The notes beneath the pieces are model-generated. The model ran no database searches. It was not told where the DNA came from and worked only from the letters and a program-made list of their open reading frames with translations. A stretch of DNA of 51,845 nucleotides. Origin: JACRAO01 sp964490895. Its GTDB lineage: Bacteria; Bdellovibrionota; UBA1018. Positions 17,150 through 26,313 of this stretch are shown here, in pieces; position 1 is the stretch's first letter; the number at the start of each line of letters is the position of its first letter. The stretch is taken from contig CAZBEI010000042.1 of assembly GCA_964490895.1 (NCBI GenBank), positions 1 to 51,845 of the forward strand, written 5' to 3'. Both the position numbers and the translations under genes were made by a program.

Positions 17150-17587
17150 TCAAGACGAGCTAGCAGGTTTTGTCTGAGATTCAATATTTTGTTCAACTCT
17201 TGCAGATTTTCCTACTCGACCACGCAAATAATAGAGCTTCGCTCTTCGGACTCTGCCTTCTTGCGCTACTTCTAATTTTGCAATTTTAGGCGAGGATTCC
17301 ATGAAAATTCTCTCGACTCCAACACCATGAGAAATTTTTCTCACGATGAAAGACTTGCCCGCCCCTCGATTGCTCCTGGCAATCACAATGCCTTCAAAAA
17401 CTTGAATTCTTTCTTTTTCACCTTCTTTAATTCTCACATGCACGCGAAGAGTATCGCCTGCACGAAATACGGGAAAATCTGAGCGCAGTCCGGCTTTTTC
17501 CACCAGACTTACACGATCCATAAGCCCACGAAGTCTTAACTGAACTCCACGGGATGCCTTTTTTCTTTTTTTCTTTGTCGCTGCCAT
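17150..17587 (-). CDS. rplS: 50S ribosomal protein L19
   Basis: Large-subunit protein at the 30S-50S interface. Residues about 35-125 match the family closely: FRAGDTLRVHVRIKEGEKER, VFEGIVIARSNRGAGKSF, VRKISHGVGVERIF, and RRAKLYYLRGRVGKSARV. The N terminus is longer and more basic than in E. coli (MAATKKKRKKASRG) and the tail Ser-rich, giving 145 residues instead of about 115. It sits 15 nt after the SPOUT methyltransferase gene. trmD, the usual upstream neighbour, is not visible in the window. Confidence 0.97.
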   Translation of the reverse strand: MAATKKKRKKASRGVQLRLRGLMDRVSLVEKAGLRSDFPVFRAGDTLRVHVRIKEGEKERIQVFEGIVIARSNRGAGKSFIVRKISHGVGVERIFMESSPKIAKLEVAQEGRVRRAKLYYLRGRVGKSARVEQNIESQTKPASSS

Positions 17588-17602
17588 AATCCAACTCCTA
17601 TA

Positions 17603-18169
17603 TCACTTTCCAAACAAACGGTCCAAAACAATCGCAACAGCCGAACGCACAGAAAGGTGATTATAATCTACGTCTGGCCCCCAAATAGGCATTAAAATTT
17701 TGTGCACTTCAGGGTAAAACTCCTCGGCAATACCCCACCCTGTCCCAAAAACAAGCAAACAAGGCTTTTTTCGTGGCGGTGACAGCTCTTTCCGGTAGCT
17801 CTCATAGCTCATCGCTCCTGGCAAAACCCTCGCATCTGTCAATACCACCTCAGGAGCTTCGCCATGAGCACGTATAATCTCTTCTTTGATCTCCTGAAAG
17901 CTCTTTGCCAAGCAAACAAGCGCCACAGCCTCAAAGCGATCTGGGTGATAGAGGAGAGATTTTTCGGTCCTCCAATGTCCCAGTATCCGTTCGACCAAGT
18001 TATGCTGAACCTCTATTGGAGTCATTAAAAAATATCTTTTGACTCCAAAAGTCTTACAAGTCCTTGCAATATCGTGAATATCCATATTGGTCACAGCTGT
18101 TGTCACAACCTGTCCATGGCGATTTCGAATGGGATAATGAAGCAAAGCAACATAAACCGGCACAATCAC
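17603..18169 (-). CDS. SPOUT-class RNA methyltransferase (Methyltrn_RNA_4 type)
   Basis: A 188-residue protein resembling the SAM-dependent RNA methyltransferase family usually encoded between trmD and rplS. Typical segments are VALLHYPIRNRHGQVVTTAV, TNMDIHDIARTCKTFGVKRY and LVERILGHWRTEKS. A C-terminal SAM-binding knot region follows (LLVFGTGWGIAEEFY, then VDYNHLSVRSAVAIVLDRL). The RNA target is unknown. The start is a GTG (18169); a second in-frame GTG lies 6 nt downstream at 18163, and neither has a clear Shine-Dalgarno. It begins the minus-strand run leading to rplS, the coiled-coil gene and rnhB. Confidence 0.85.
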   Translation of the reverse strand: MIVPVYVALLHYPIRNRHGQVVTTAVTNMDIHDIARTCKTFGVKRYFLMTPIEVQHNLVERILGHWRTEKSLLYHPDRFEAVALVCLAKSFQEIKEEIIRAHGEAPEVVLTDARVLPGAMSYESYRKELSPPRKKPCLLVFGTGWGIAEEFYPEVHKILMPIWGPDVDYNHLSVRSAVAIVLDRLFGK

Positions 18170-18293
18170 GAGAATGTGAGTGCTAGCAAATTAACGCGAC
18201 GCATACAACATTTTTGTGCGGGCTTTTGTTATTTTAACACGTTGAGTTGACAAATTCTTTTGATGTGACTACTTGCTCCATTCAGGGGGGAAT

Positions 18294-19058
18294 ATGGGGA
18301 ACAATTCAAAAAAAAGTTTTATATTAGGGGTTATTACAATTTGTCTTCAGATGTCAGGGATAAGCGGGGCTCATGCAAATCCGCCGCCCTACAAACTCAC
18401 CGTTATTTTAGATCGAATACATTATGAAGCAAAACCCAGAAAAGCCAACCAACTGGACGATGATGTTTTTAGGTCCTTTGATCTTTATGCCAGTTTTAGG
18501 GTGGACGGCCCTGCAAGTCCTATCTCACTTTGTCAGGTAAAATTTTTGCGAGATCCACCTGTAAAAGACCCACACGGAAATTCAGTTTACAAAGACGAAT
18601 GGGGGAATATCTTATCACCCCTTTGGGAAGGTGTTGTCGGTGATCCTATTTATCGAATGCCTTGGGGGGTGTTTACTGGACAGATAAGCAACAATTTAGC
18701 AATCCTGCCAGAAGGAGGCACCTATGAGTGCTCTTTGAACGAGCCACCCTCTACTCCACCTGCACTCTTAGAAGTTGGAGGAATGGTGGCAGGTGGAAGT
18801 GGCATGACTCACAAAAACCCTCCGTTAATCTTTGATAACTGGATGGCGCAGCTCAGAACCCCAGACCATCGAAAAACTCGGATTCTTATCGATGGAGTGC
18901 CACTTGACCTGAATGAATTCTGGATGCAGATGGACGAAGCTTCAAAAAGCATCAAACATAGCAGTAATTTTGTAGCAGAAAAGTGGTCTGGTGGGACATT
19001 TTTGGGATGGCCTATTGGAGAACTAATTAAGGCAACAGCACACTGGCCGTTTGAATAA
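18294..19058 (+). CDS. Secreted protein of unknown function
   Basis: A 254-residue exported protein. The signal peptide is MGNNSKKSFILGVITICLQ and onward to about GAHA. No family is recognised; the mature part is rich in Pro, Gly and Trp with only two Cys (SLCQVK, YECSL). I chose ATG 18294 rather than TTG 18273, because AGGGGGG lies 3 nt upstream and the ATG begins a proper signal peptide. A TTGACA (18247-18252) with 17-nt spacing to TACTTG is a possible but weak promoter. The gene is convergent with motB, with 2 nt between, so it belongs to neither flanking operon. Confidence 0.7.
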   Translation: MGNNSKKSFILGVITICLQMSGISGAHANPPPYKLTVILDRIHYEAKPRKANQLDDDVFRSFDLYASFRVDGPASPISLCQVKFLRDPPVKDPHGNSVYKDEWGNILSPLWEGVVGDPIYRMPWGVFTGQISNNLAILPEGGTYECSLNEPPSTPPALLEVGGMVAGGSGMTHKNPPLIFDNWMAQLRTPDHRKTRILIDGVPLDLNEFWMQMDEASKSIKHSSNFVAEKWSGGTFLGWPIGELIKATAHWPFE

Positions 19059-19060
19059 TC

Positions 19061-19843
19061 TCAAGGACTTTCGTACTGCTGATTGAGTACAATGATTTCG
19101 ACTCTTCGGTTGCTGGCTTTGCCCCATTCGTGGTCACTTTTAGAAATTGGCCTAAAATGAGAGTAGCCAGCAATCCCTAGACGTTTTGGGTCAAAATCAA
19201 ATCTCCCTAACCAATATTTTGCAACCCAAGCACCTCGTGCAGCGGAGAGCTCCCAATCACTCAAGTAACTCTTGGTTTTAGACTCACTCGGATCCGTGTG
19301 GCCTTCGATTCGAATGTGTCTTTTGGTCCTAGTCAAAACTCTTCCTATTCTATCAAGCAAAGGCTGCAAATCAGGCTTTACTTCGACTGCTCCGTGATCA
19401 AAAAAATCCTTGGCAGCTAATCGTACCACCAACCCACGGCTGTCAAACTGCATCTGCATTTTTTCTGAAAGATCTGTCACCCCTAATTCTAAACTGATGG
19501 TTTCTTCTAAGAGTTCTTTAATTTCATGAAGCTGTGGATCCGGATCACCTGCTGTATTTGTCTTTCCAGCAGGCATATTGATCACTCGCCCTCCGGGAGC
19601 TTCGGGCTGTTCCAATGGATTGGCCGTATTGCCTCCAGAGGACCCTCCGAGATCTACCATACCCACAGGCCCTGCAGCAGAAAACGCCGCCTTGATACTT
19701 TGAGATACTTTCTTAAATTTCGAAAGATCGGCCTGAGAAATAGCATACATGATGACAAAAAAGGCAAACAAGAGCGTGATAAAATCAGCATAAGACACAA
19801 GCCATCGCTCTAAATTGACGTGCTCAGGGTGCTTCTTTTTCAC
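19061..19843 (-). CDS. motB: Flagellar stator protein MotB
   Basis: Peptidoglycan-anchored half of the flagellar ion channel. The single transmembrane helix begins LVSYADFITLLFAFFVIMYA, with the essential proton-binding Asp20. After a Gly/Pro-rich linker (about 60-100), the OmpA/MotB domain (about 125-258) has IRIEGHTDPSESKTKSYLSD and LSAARGAWVAKYW for peptidoglycan binding. At 260 residues it has near-typical length. It overlaps motA by 4 nt, ensuring coupled synthesis. Asp in the channel suggests a stator, but H+ versus Na+ coupling cannot be decided. Confidence 0.93.
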   Translation of the reverse strand: MKKKHPEHVNLERWLVSYADFITLLFAFFVIMYAISQADLSKFKKVSQSIKAAFSAAGPVGMVDLGGSSGGNTANPLEQPEAPGGRVINMPAGKTNTAGDPDPQLHEIKELLEETISLELGVTDLSEKMQMQFDSRGLVVRLAAKDFFDHGAVEVKPDLQPLLDRIGRVLTRTKRHIRIEGHTDPSESKTKSYLSDWELSAARGAWVAKYWLGRFDFDPKRLGIAGYSHFRPISKSDHEWGKASNRRVEIIVLNQQYESP

Positions 19844-20622
19844 CCTTTTTTGCCTCCGTGGTCATCGCCTCGACGCAGGTGTTCCTCCACAAAAACTTCC
19901 AACTTTTCCTGCAAGAAATGAGGGTTCAATCCTTCCTGAATGCCCACCACTCCAAGTTTCACAACTTCTTTAGCGATCATTCGCTGAGCTGCTTTTCGTT
20001 TAATTTTTGTACCCCATGGCATGAAAAGTAAATTGGCCATACCCACACCATAAACAGTGGCGACAAAAGCTACGGCAATTCCGTCTCCAATTTTTGAGGG
20101 ATCGTTGAGCATGCTCATAACGTGAATCAGGCCGAGCACCGCTCCGATAATTCCAATGGTGGGCGAAAACCCACCCATGCCTTCCCAGACCTTGCCTGCA
20201 GCTTCTTCATCTTCAAAAGCTAGAAGGATCTCTGTGTCGATAATTTCTTTGACTGTGTTGGGCTCAAACCCATCGATGACAAATTTTATCATTCTTTTAA
20301 ACAATGGATTTTGAATCGACTCCCTCTGTCCTTCGACTGCAAGCACTCCTTCTTTTCTAGCAATAGTGGCAATCCGAATGATCTCATCGATCGTAGGGCG
20401 AACATCTAAGTCCACATTTTTAAAAACAAGAGGAATTAAAGCGACTGCCTTTTTGATATCTTGCATTGGAAAAGCAAGCAGGCCGGCTCCTATGGTGCCT
20501 CCCACCACAATCATCGCCGCTGTGCCTTGCATGAGTGAGCCAATGTGTCCTCCTTCGAGAATTTGTCCTCCGACCACCGCTCCAATTCCCAAAAATGTTC
20601 CGATAACCGATGCTAAATCCAT
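19840..20622 (-). CDS. motA: Flagellar stator protein MotA
   Basis: Four-helix inner-membrane partner of MotB, 260 residues. The N terminus DLASVIGTFLGIGAVVGGQI is the first helix, followed by MIVVGGTIGAGLLAFPMQDI. A charged cytoplasmic loop (about 80-145) interacts with the rotor. The conserved MGGFSPTIGIIGAVLGLIHV carries the key Pro of helix 3, and helix 4 is GIAVAFVATVYGVGMANLLF. It lies between flbD and motB in one operon. Confidence 0.93.
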   Translation of the reverse strand: MDLASVIGTFLGIGAVVGGQILEGGHIGSLMQGTAAMIVVGGTIGAGLLAFPMQDIKKAVALIPLVFKNVDLDVRPTIDEIIRIATIARKEGVLAVEGQRESIQNPLFKRMIKFVIDGFEPNTVKEIIDTEILLAFEDEEAAGKVWEGMGGFSPTIGIIGAVLGLIHVMSMLNDPSKIGDGIAVAFVATVYGVGMANLLFMPWGTKIKRKAAQRMIAKEVVKLGVVGIQEGLNPHFLQEKLEVFVEEHLRRGDDHGGKKG

Positions 20623-20627
20623 AGTGT

Positions 20628-20840
20628 TTATTCCTTAGATTTGATCATTGTAGGCAAATCCTGAAACAGTTGTCTTCGATACTCAATGGTTTGCCGAATG
20701 ATGCTCTCCACACTTTCTTTGACCATCATTTTTTCATTACTTGTCAAAGTAATGAGGGTATCTGGAGTACTCTCAATGGTTTTGATAAGTTCACAATTTA
20801 GGATAAAATTTTTCCCATTGAGTCGACTCACTTCAATCAT
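20628..20840 (-). CDS. flbD: FlbD family flagellar protein
   Basis: A 70-residue protein with the FlbD family pattern: MIEVSRLNGKNFILNCELIK, then TIESTPDTLITL and MMVKESVESIIRQTIEYRRQ. FlbD proteins of this small type often precede motA in Firmicutes and spirochaetes; the precise role is unclear. It should not be confused with the Caulobacter response regulator of the same name. It is first in the flbD-motA-motB operon, 5 nt before motA, and has AGAGG upstream of its ATG and a good sigma-70-like promoter. Confidence 0.88.
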   Translation of the reverse strand: MIEVSRLNGKNFILNCELIKTIESTPDTLITLTSNEKMMVKESVESIIRQTIEYRRQLFQDLPTMIKSKE

Positions 20841-20858
20841 TCACACCTCTACTCTTTT

Positions 20859-20886
20859 AGTGTAACCTCAATGAAGTGAGAGTCAA
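20859..20886 (-). promoter_or_regulatory. Sigma-70-like promoter for flbD-motA-motB
   Basis: On the minus strand, TTGACT (20881-20886) matches the -35 consensus at 5/6, and TACACT (20859-20864) matches the -10 at 4/6, with 16 nt between. Transcription would begin near 20852, about 12 nt before flbD. It lies in the 46-nt gap shared with the divergent RDD gene. Confidence 0.45.
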
Positions 20887-22113
20887 ATGACGGATCTCAA
20901 AAAGACGACAATCCATGCAAAAGGCTACTCGGTGTTCCGAGAAAAACAGGGAATGAGTGTTAGATTTTTGGCGTTCATAACAGATTTTTTATTCTTCTTT
21001 GGAATTTTGTTAGCCCTCGGCCATACCCTAAAAGGCTCTCCCACTCTACACCCACCAGGGCTTGTGTTATTTTTCATTTTATTTTTTTTATACTTATCTA
21101 TCTCAAAAAAACTTTTCCATTTCACCCTAGGGAGCTGGATATGGAAACTAAAATTTAGTTTTGAAAGCGTGACTTCTGCCAGTTTATTGACGCTTGCACT
21201 TGTCATTTTTTTTGGATGGAGCTTAAACGAGTTTGTTTTCAAAAATCCCTTGTACCTCAAAGCTGATTTACTCGAAATAGGCAATCAAAGTTTTAGATCA
21301 CCAGAAAAAAACACTACTTTAAAAGTCCTTCCATTTTATTACACTTTTGGCATGTGGCCTGCTTATTTTCTAGGTGAAGAGGTATCTTTTCTTTTCCCTT
21401 ATGAAAAAGGCCCTCCTCTCAAATTTCCTGGCCGCTTTATAGCCCAATGGGAAAAAAGTGAGGTTACTTTAAGAGGCCCAAAAACCCATACAAATTTTGA
21501 CCTCTTATTTATTAAACAATGCTTACTAACAAACACACTCACTGCAGAATGCATGCAACAAAAAGAATCCATCCTGCTTAAACACATCCAACAAATGCAG
21601 AACGCAAATCCTAAATACTGGAAAATCCATTGGTTCGAAAAAAAAGGACTACAGGGAATTTACCTGCAGGCAGAAAGTGCAACGCAAGTGCAAGAACGCT
21701 ATCTTTTTTTAAGCCCAAAAGGAGTCGAACAGGCCTTTACACTGGACCATCCCCTGACCGAAAAAGGACAGCAGGCCCATGAACTTTTTTCCAAATCTAT
21801 TTCTTCTCTAAAGTGGGAGGAACAACTTCAAAACGGACTGCTTTTTATCAACCAAGAAATTGCAAATGCAAAGATTGCAAACCTCAAACCCTCTGAGATC
21901 CAAATGCTGCTGCTCTCTCGGATTTCGGTTGCCCCACAAGCTTTCGAAAGCTACTACCACCTTGCAAAGATAGCTTACCTCCTCACTCAAAAGGGAGTCT
22001 CGACAGCCAGGCCCTTGCTCCACTCCGCTTATCTTTATGCAAAAGACATTGCGCCTATTGACACCCGGACAGAAGAGATTGGAAAACTTTGGGAAGAGGC
22101 GAGGAAACGGTAG
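20887..22113 (+). CDS. RDD-like membrane protein with large C-terminal domain
   Basis: A 408-residue inner-membrane protein. The first 125 residues resemble an RDD domain: MSVRFLAFITDFLFFFGILL (the Arg-x-x-x-x-x-x-Asp pattern), a second helix (LVLFFILFFLYLSISKKLF) and a third (LLTLALVIFFGWSLNEF). Residues about 140-408 form a soluble domain not recognised, with a mostly helical TPR-like end (SYYHLAKIAYLLTQKG). RDD proteins are diverse, so no transport role is claimed. It is divergent from the stator operon and could be co-regulated with it, but nothing else links it to motility. Confidence 0.65.
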   Translation: MTDLKKTTIHAKGYSVFREKQGMSVRFLAFITDFLFFFGILLALGHTLKGSPTLHPPGLVLFFILFFLYLSISKKLFHFTLGSWIWKLKFSFESVTSASLLTLALVIFFGWSLNEFVFKNPLYLKADLLEIGNQSFRSPEKNTTLKVLPFYYTFGMWPAYFLGEEVSFLFPYEKGPPLKFPGRFIAQWEKSEVTLRGPKTHTNFDLLFIKQCLLTNTLTAECMQQKESILLKHIQQMQNANPKYWKIHWFEKKGLQGIYLQAESATQVQERYLFLSPKGVEQAFTLDHPLTEKGQQAHELFSKSISSLKWEEQLQNGLLFINQEIANAKIANLKPSEIQMLLLSRISVAPQAFESYYHLAKIAYLLTQKGVSTARPLLHSAYLYAKDIAPIDTRTEEIGKLWEEARKR

Positions 22114-22474
22114 GAACTAACAACTGTCCAACGCCTCGACATGCTCACTAAATCTACAAAAATCAAAAAAACAAAGTGTGAACAAACACTTTGATCAAAA
22201 TTTACAGAAAAAATGACTACTTTTTCTTCATTTTTTTTCTGTCAAAAAAGACTGTGTCATTAAAAACACCCCCCGATTTTGATTAAAAAATCGCCAACTG
22301 TTAATAAATCATCCCCTTGCAAAACACATAAACACTTGTGTTTAAAGTTATTTTAAATCAGCTTCTTTAACTTCATAGAACATCAAAGATAAATTAATAA
22401 ATTAATCTGTTTGATTTAAAAAATTAGCACCACTCTTGCAACTCTATATTGCCACGGGGACTTAAGGGGGGATT
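22114..22474 (+). other. 361-nt AT-rich intergenic region before the lipoprotein operon
   Basis: No gene is seen. It contains a perfect hairpin CAAAGTGT/ACACTTTG (22172-22193, 6-nt loop), which could be a weak terminator or operator after the RDD gene. It also holds several A/T tracts and GATTTTGATTAAAAAATC (22274-22291), an imperfect inverted repeat. It must hold the promoter of the operon starting at 22475, but no -35/-10 pair stands out. AAGGGGGG at the end is that operon's ribosome binding site. Confidence 0.5.
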
Positions 22475-23488
22475 GTGTATAGGTACTTAAGTTTAATATT
22501 GATCCTTATAGTGGGGAGCAGCTGCCTGCAGGCGAGTGTGCAAAATGGGAGCACAGGGAGTGCAACCCCTCTTGCAACACCCGTCACGCAGGCTGCGTCT
22601 ATCGTTCCGGGCGGGATAAAAGCCTTAAAAGTGATTTTCAAGGAATCTTCGACCTATGGGAGCTTTGACAGTCCATCCGCAGATGGCACCGCTCCGGAGT
22701 CTGGATTAAAAGCCATGAGAGTTTTTAATCCTGACGGTACTCTTTTGGCGGATGGACCTACCTCTCAAAACTGGCCCAAGTGGCTCAGCTCTGTAGAAAT
22801 TGGAATCAGCGGAAAAAATAACTCTTCTATGAACGATCCCAATTGCGCCAGATTTGCCAGTCCACAAGAACCTACGGACACCCAGTGCACCTACAATCAA
22901 ACCCAGGTTTACTGCGGTGCTTCGTCTCATTTTTATCGAGTGAGTGAACTGGATTGTGCAAAATCAAGTGCTCCGAGAGTGGGAAATGGAGGCTCTAATG
23001 ATGGTGTATATATCCGCGTCACTTTCAATAGAGACAACAGTTTATTAGGCACTCAAGAAAATATTTTAGCGGTGATCGAATACACGGCGTCTTCTTTAGG
23101 TACAAACGTCACTGATATCAAAAAATGCTGGAAAGCAGACGGCAGTTTTAATCCTTCGGACCCAAACTGTCTGAGTCTTTCTTGGCAAACGTATCTAAAA
23201 CATAACTTAAATGAGCAACCTCAACCCTTTTTACTCTTTGTTCCGCCATCAAACTCCATTGTCAACCTCTCAACAAACTCTGCAAAAATGCCTGTGCACT
23301 CAAAGCAACTGATCCTCCCACTCTCCATGGACCAAAGTTTAAATATTTTTCAGATTTCTAGAATCAATGCAGCTCAAAATGACGAAATCACCAGAGTGTG
23401 TAACCCGAGTAATAAACAATCAAGCGCCATCAACTCCGCTCTTTGTATGGGAATGGTTTTTTACTCAATGAGTCTATATCGGATGTAA
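22475..23488 (+). CDS. Secreted lipoprotein A1, first gene of five-gene operon
   Basis: A 337-residue exported protein with GTG start and strong AAGGGGGG 3 nt upstream. Signal LSLILILIVGSSC has Cys17 as likely lipidation site. The mature part is rich in Asn, Ser and Cys. It is a paralogue of the next gene: both have a Cys/Tyr segment (TQCTYNQTQVYC against EKSYRCASFQQT), a GVYI...LG.QENI-type segment (SLLGTQENILAVIEYT against VLGAKENMILHLTY), and a QLILPLS/QILLPLS segment before a closing FYSMSLYR/IEASLFR strand. No known family recognised. Beta-rich, probably an outer-surface or secreted structural protein. Confidence 0.7.
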   Translation: MYRYLSLILILIVGSSCLQASVQNGSTGSATPLATPVTQAASIVPGGIKALKVIFKESSTYGSFDSPSADGTAPESGLKAMRVFNPDGTLLADGPTSQNWPKWLSSVEIGISGKNNSSMNDPNCARFASPQEPTDTQCTYNQTQVYCGASSHFYRVSELDCAKSSAPRVGNGGSNDGVYIRVTFNRDNSLLGTQENILAVIEYTASSLGTNVTDIKKCWKADGSFNPSDPNCLSLSWQTYLKHNLNEQPQPFLLFVPPSNSIVNLSTNSAKMPVHSKQLILPLSMDQSLNIFQISRINAAQNDEITRVCNPSNKQSSAINSALCMGMVFYSMSLYRM

Positions 23489-23491
23489 GAG

Positions 23492-24382
23492 ATGAATAAA
23501 ATTGGAATTCTCACTTTAATAGTATTGCTTTCAGTGCTCAGACTTGCTCACTCTGACACTCCAAAAGATGCTGGTGTTAAAATTATTTTTCACCAAAATA
23601 ATTTTTATACCTTCTCTGAGCTTAATCCGTATACAAACTGTGCAGGAGATCTGAAAACTTATTTCTATCCAATCAATAGCCTCAACAATCAGCCGGTCGC
23701 ATTTCCTTCAAACTCTACAGACCCTAATATCACCCTAAAGCCTTCATTTATTTCGAATGTTTCGGTTGATTTGACTGATTTGCAGATACAGGGAGCATCG
23801 CGAGCAGCTTATTCTTGTTTTTCGCCCAGCAAATCATCTTTGCCCGAAAAATCTTACCGTTGCGCTAGCTTCCAACAGACCTCCTTCGAAAATTTTGGGT
23901 TTTATTCCTTTTTCGATCGAGACTGCGAGCACTGGGGCCAGCTTCAAAGCGACACGAATTCAATGAGCAAACTTACAGCAGGAGGTGTTTACATTGATTT
24001 AAACCGAACTGTTTTAGGCGCCAAAGAAAATATGATTCTTCATTTAACGTATGTGCCTATTCCAATTGTACAAACAATAAATGATGACCCTGCTTATCCC
24101 ACATGGCCCATACTCAAACTTCACCTCATCCAAACCAATGATCTAACCTCAGATTTACAAAAGGCTTTTCAGCCTAGACACTTATTTTATGCCTTTGATA
24201 ATAAATATCCTAAAGTGGTAGAAAGCCTCTCGCTCCTGGCTCCACAATCGCAGCAAATCACACAAGAACAAATTCTACTTCCCCTCTCTATCCATCCAGG
24301 AATCGATCGCATCCGCATCGAAAGGTATTCGGGATCTGCTCTTTTAATCGAAGCTAGTCTTTTTAGAACTGGGGCAAAATAA
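23492..24382 (+). CDS. Secreted protein A2, paralogue of the preceding lipoprotein
   Basis: A 296-residue exported protein with an ordinary signal peptide (MNKIGILTLIVLLSVLRLAHS) and no lipobox, unlike its paralogue A1. It shares A1's ordered landmarks: Cys-rich mid-region, GGVYIDLNRTVLGAKENM, EQILLPLSIHPGIDRIRIER and a C-terminal beta strand. It starts 3 nt after A1 and its stop overlaps the next start (TAATG), so all are cotranslated. One anchored and one free paralogue might form a pair at the surface. Function unknown. Confidence 0.7.
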   Translation: MNKIGILTLIVLLSVLRLAHSDTPKDAGVKIIFHQNNFYTFSELNPYTNCAGDLKTYFYPINSLNNQPVAFPSNSTDPNITLKPSFISNVSVDLTDLQIQGASRAAYSCFSPSKSSLPEKSYRCASFQQTSFENFGFYSFFDRDCEHWGQLQSDTNSMSKLTAGGVYIDLNRTVLGAKENMILHLTYVPIPIVQTINDDPAYPTWPILKLHLIQTNDLTSDLQKAFQPRHLFYAFDNKYPKVVESLSLLAPQSQQITQEQILLPLSIHPGIDRIRIERYSGSALLIEASLFRTGAK

Positions 24383-26313
24383 TGAGATCCAATAGACTCC
24401 TACTCATCTCACTACTGATTTTAGGAACACTGAGCGCTTGCACAAACACCAATAACTTTTTTGTTGGCTCACGTTCCACTCAGCCTCCTTTAGAAAGCCC
24501 ATCTCTAAACACTCTTTCCAGCAGTCCAGCAGTTTTCAAGGTCACGCGTGCCTTAAAGTCTAACTCAGATCCTGCCCAATTTGTAGATATCCTGGGGGAT
24601 CAAAGCGGTCTCATGGGACAGGTCTGTAGCCAAGCTGCAAGCAACTCAAATAACTCACAAAATCAATCTCAAAATACCTGCAAGTGCCTATTTAGCTATA
24701 CTAAAAGAAATGGTTCAAGCGAAACCTGGGAATCTCCCATCGTGCTCTTAGAATCAAATCTCATCCGCTGTTCCTATAATGGCGTGCCACCTGATGGTTC
24801 TGGAATCCGTGTCAAAGTTATTCTTTTGGGCACTGAAAATAAAAGCACTGAAGTCGCATTCCCCCTCTTAGGTCCAGGTTCTAATATTGATTCCACTCAA
24901 CCCCTCAATTACGTTTTGGTCAAAAGAATACAATTCAAAGACGTCGTCTATATCCCAAACTACATGTCAGGAGGGGGTGGAATTTATGACCCCTTTTTAT
25001 CAGAAGACGAAAGTTTAACTTATCCTTTTAATTTTTTTACAACTAATTTGGGCGGGACATTGAGCCAGTTTGTGGCTCAAGTAAAACCTCAAGATGGAGC
25101 TGGATTTATAGGCCCAGCAAATGCATCTAGACTCATAAACCCTTATATTTACAGCATTGGGACCAACCAAACTCCTAAAATGAACAATCAAATTTATCCT
25201 TTGGACCCTCAAATGGACCCTCAAAATGAATTTGACCGAAATAGCTTTTATTTGGCACGCGAAAAATTTGGAGTTTTTAATATTCCATTTAATACCTTTG
25301 TCGCTCCTGGTTTGTTTACCTCAGAAACAGCTCCTCCCTCTAGGGGTGCCCCTGCAAACAATGACGTCCCTCCACCTCCTCCTATTGGATACGCAGCAGC
25401 TCCATTTAGGACCGGAGTTGGCGAAGAATCCTGCCCCTCTTTAGACAACGCTATCCCAAAAGGATATTATTTTGTCAAAGCGTGGCAATTTCGAGCCACA
25501 CTGCCGCTCCGAACCTTCACAAAAAGCACAACCCTAAGTAGAGAAGTCGTTTCTTGCTATCCAGGAAATTGGACAATCCCAAATCCAGAAACACCTGAGC
25601 TAGCACCAGGCCCTACTATTCCAGATTGTGGTACAAACGGAATTTCCCTTCCGCCAGGACCGGGCATTCTTGCAGATCGGGTTGACAGCAGCGGAAACTG
25701 CTCTCGACTCACCCGATTTGAAAATGGATCCTCTTCTAACCTTTGTTCGCCTAAAAGAGACTCAGACATCCTGAGTGGTTTTTTCAATACTGGGGCAGGC
25801 TGTACGCAAGTTTCACAGGCTGCTTTTTTACCCAGTAATTTTTTTGCCCCTGGGACAGATATTTGGCAACGCTACGAGATCGATCCACGTCTGGCCTGCG
25901 GCATTGGCGAAGACCGCCTCAATCTCTGCCATAACTCCCGTCATGGAGGTTCGGTTTTGGCTGACAATGCTCCCTATGACAATCAAAAAATTACAAAATA
26001 CGCCAATATAAGTATCGACGCAGTATCTAGATATGACATCGTCTATGTTGTCACTCCCAAAGACATCATGAGCAAACACTTTAGCTCACTTGCACAAATC
26101 CGCCAAGGCGATATTGCAGCTCCCTATGTCCCTTATACTTTTTATTCTGCAAATGATTGCCCAAACCCAAGTGATCCTGACTCTTGCCCAAGCGCTAAAA
26201 AAAGGTATTATGCATACTTAAATACTAATGCTTCGGAAAGAGAGCCAGCAACGGATTTGCCTCCCATATTTCCTCTCTGTGTTCTCCAGAAAGTAGGGGG
26301 AGAGAGTTTATGA
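24382..26313 (+). CDS. Large secreted lipoprotein B1
   Basis: A 643-residue lipoprotein: signal LLLISLLILGTLSAC with lipobox LSAC (Cys20). The mature protein is rich in Pro, Asn, Ser and Cys, with poly-Pro (NNDVPPPPPIGY near 330). The region about 50-170 resembles the next protein: a FKVTRAL/FQISSV start, two close Cys (NTCKCLFSY against ACTCVFKW), then a second Cys after 30-50 residues. The rest has no recognised domain. Its start overlaps the A2 stop by 1 nt, and its stop overlaps B2's start by 4 nt. It could be a cell-surface component needing disulphide formation in the periplasm. Confidence 0.7.
   Translation: MRSNRLLLISLLILGTLSACTNTNNFFVGSRSTQPPLESPSLNTLSSSPAVFKVTRALKSNSDPAQFVDILGDQSGLMGQVCSQAASNSNNSQNQSQNTCKCLFSYTKRNGSSETWESPIVLLESNLIRCSYNGVPPDGSGIRVKVILLGTENKSTEVAFPLLGPGSNIDSTQPLNYVLVKRIQFKDVVYIPNYMSGGGGIYDPFLSEDESLTYPFNFFTTNLGGTLSQFVAQVKPQDGAGFIGPANASRLINPYIYSIGTNQTPKMNNQIYPLDPQMDPQNEFDRNSFYLAREKFGVFNIPFNTFVAPGLFTSETAPPSRGAPANNDVPPPPPIGYAAAPFRTGVGEESCPSLDNAIPKGYYFVKAWQFRATLPLRTFTKSTTLSREVVSCYPGNWTIPNPETPELAPGPTIPDCGTNGISLPPGPGILADRVDSSGNCSRLTRFENGSSSNLCSPKRDSDILSGFFNTGAGCTQVSQAAFLPSNFFAPGTDIWQRYEIDPRLACGIGEDRLNLCHNSRHGGSVLADNAPYDNQKITKYANISIDAVSRYDIVYVVTPKDIMSKHFSSLAQIRQGDIAAPYVPYTFYSANDCPNPSDPDSCPSAKKRYYAYLNTNASEREPATDLPPIFPLCVLQKVGGESL

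Noticed and set aside
18247..18275. TTGACA with 17-nt spacing to TACTTG as a promoter
   Set aside because: The -10 is poor and the transcript would start within the ribosome binding site; left as a possibility only in the gene entry.
24640..24680. Asn/Ser/Gln-rich repeat in B1 as a tandem repeat
   Set aside because: The codons vary and there is no fixed unit; it is low-complexity protein, not a DNA repeat.
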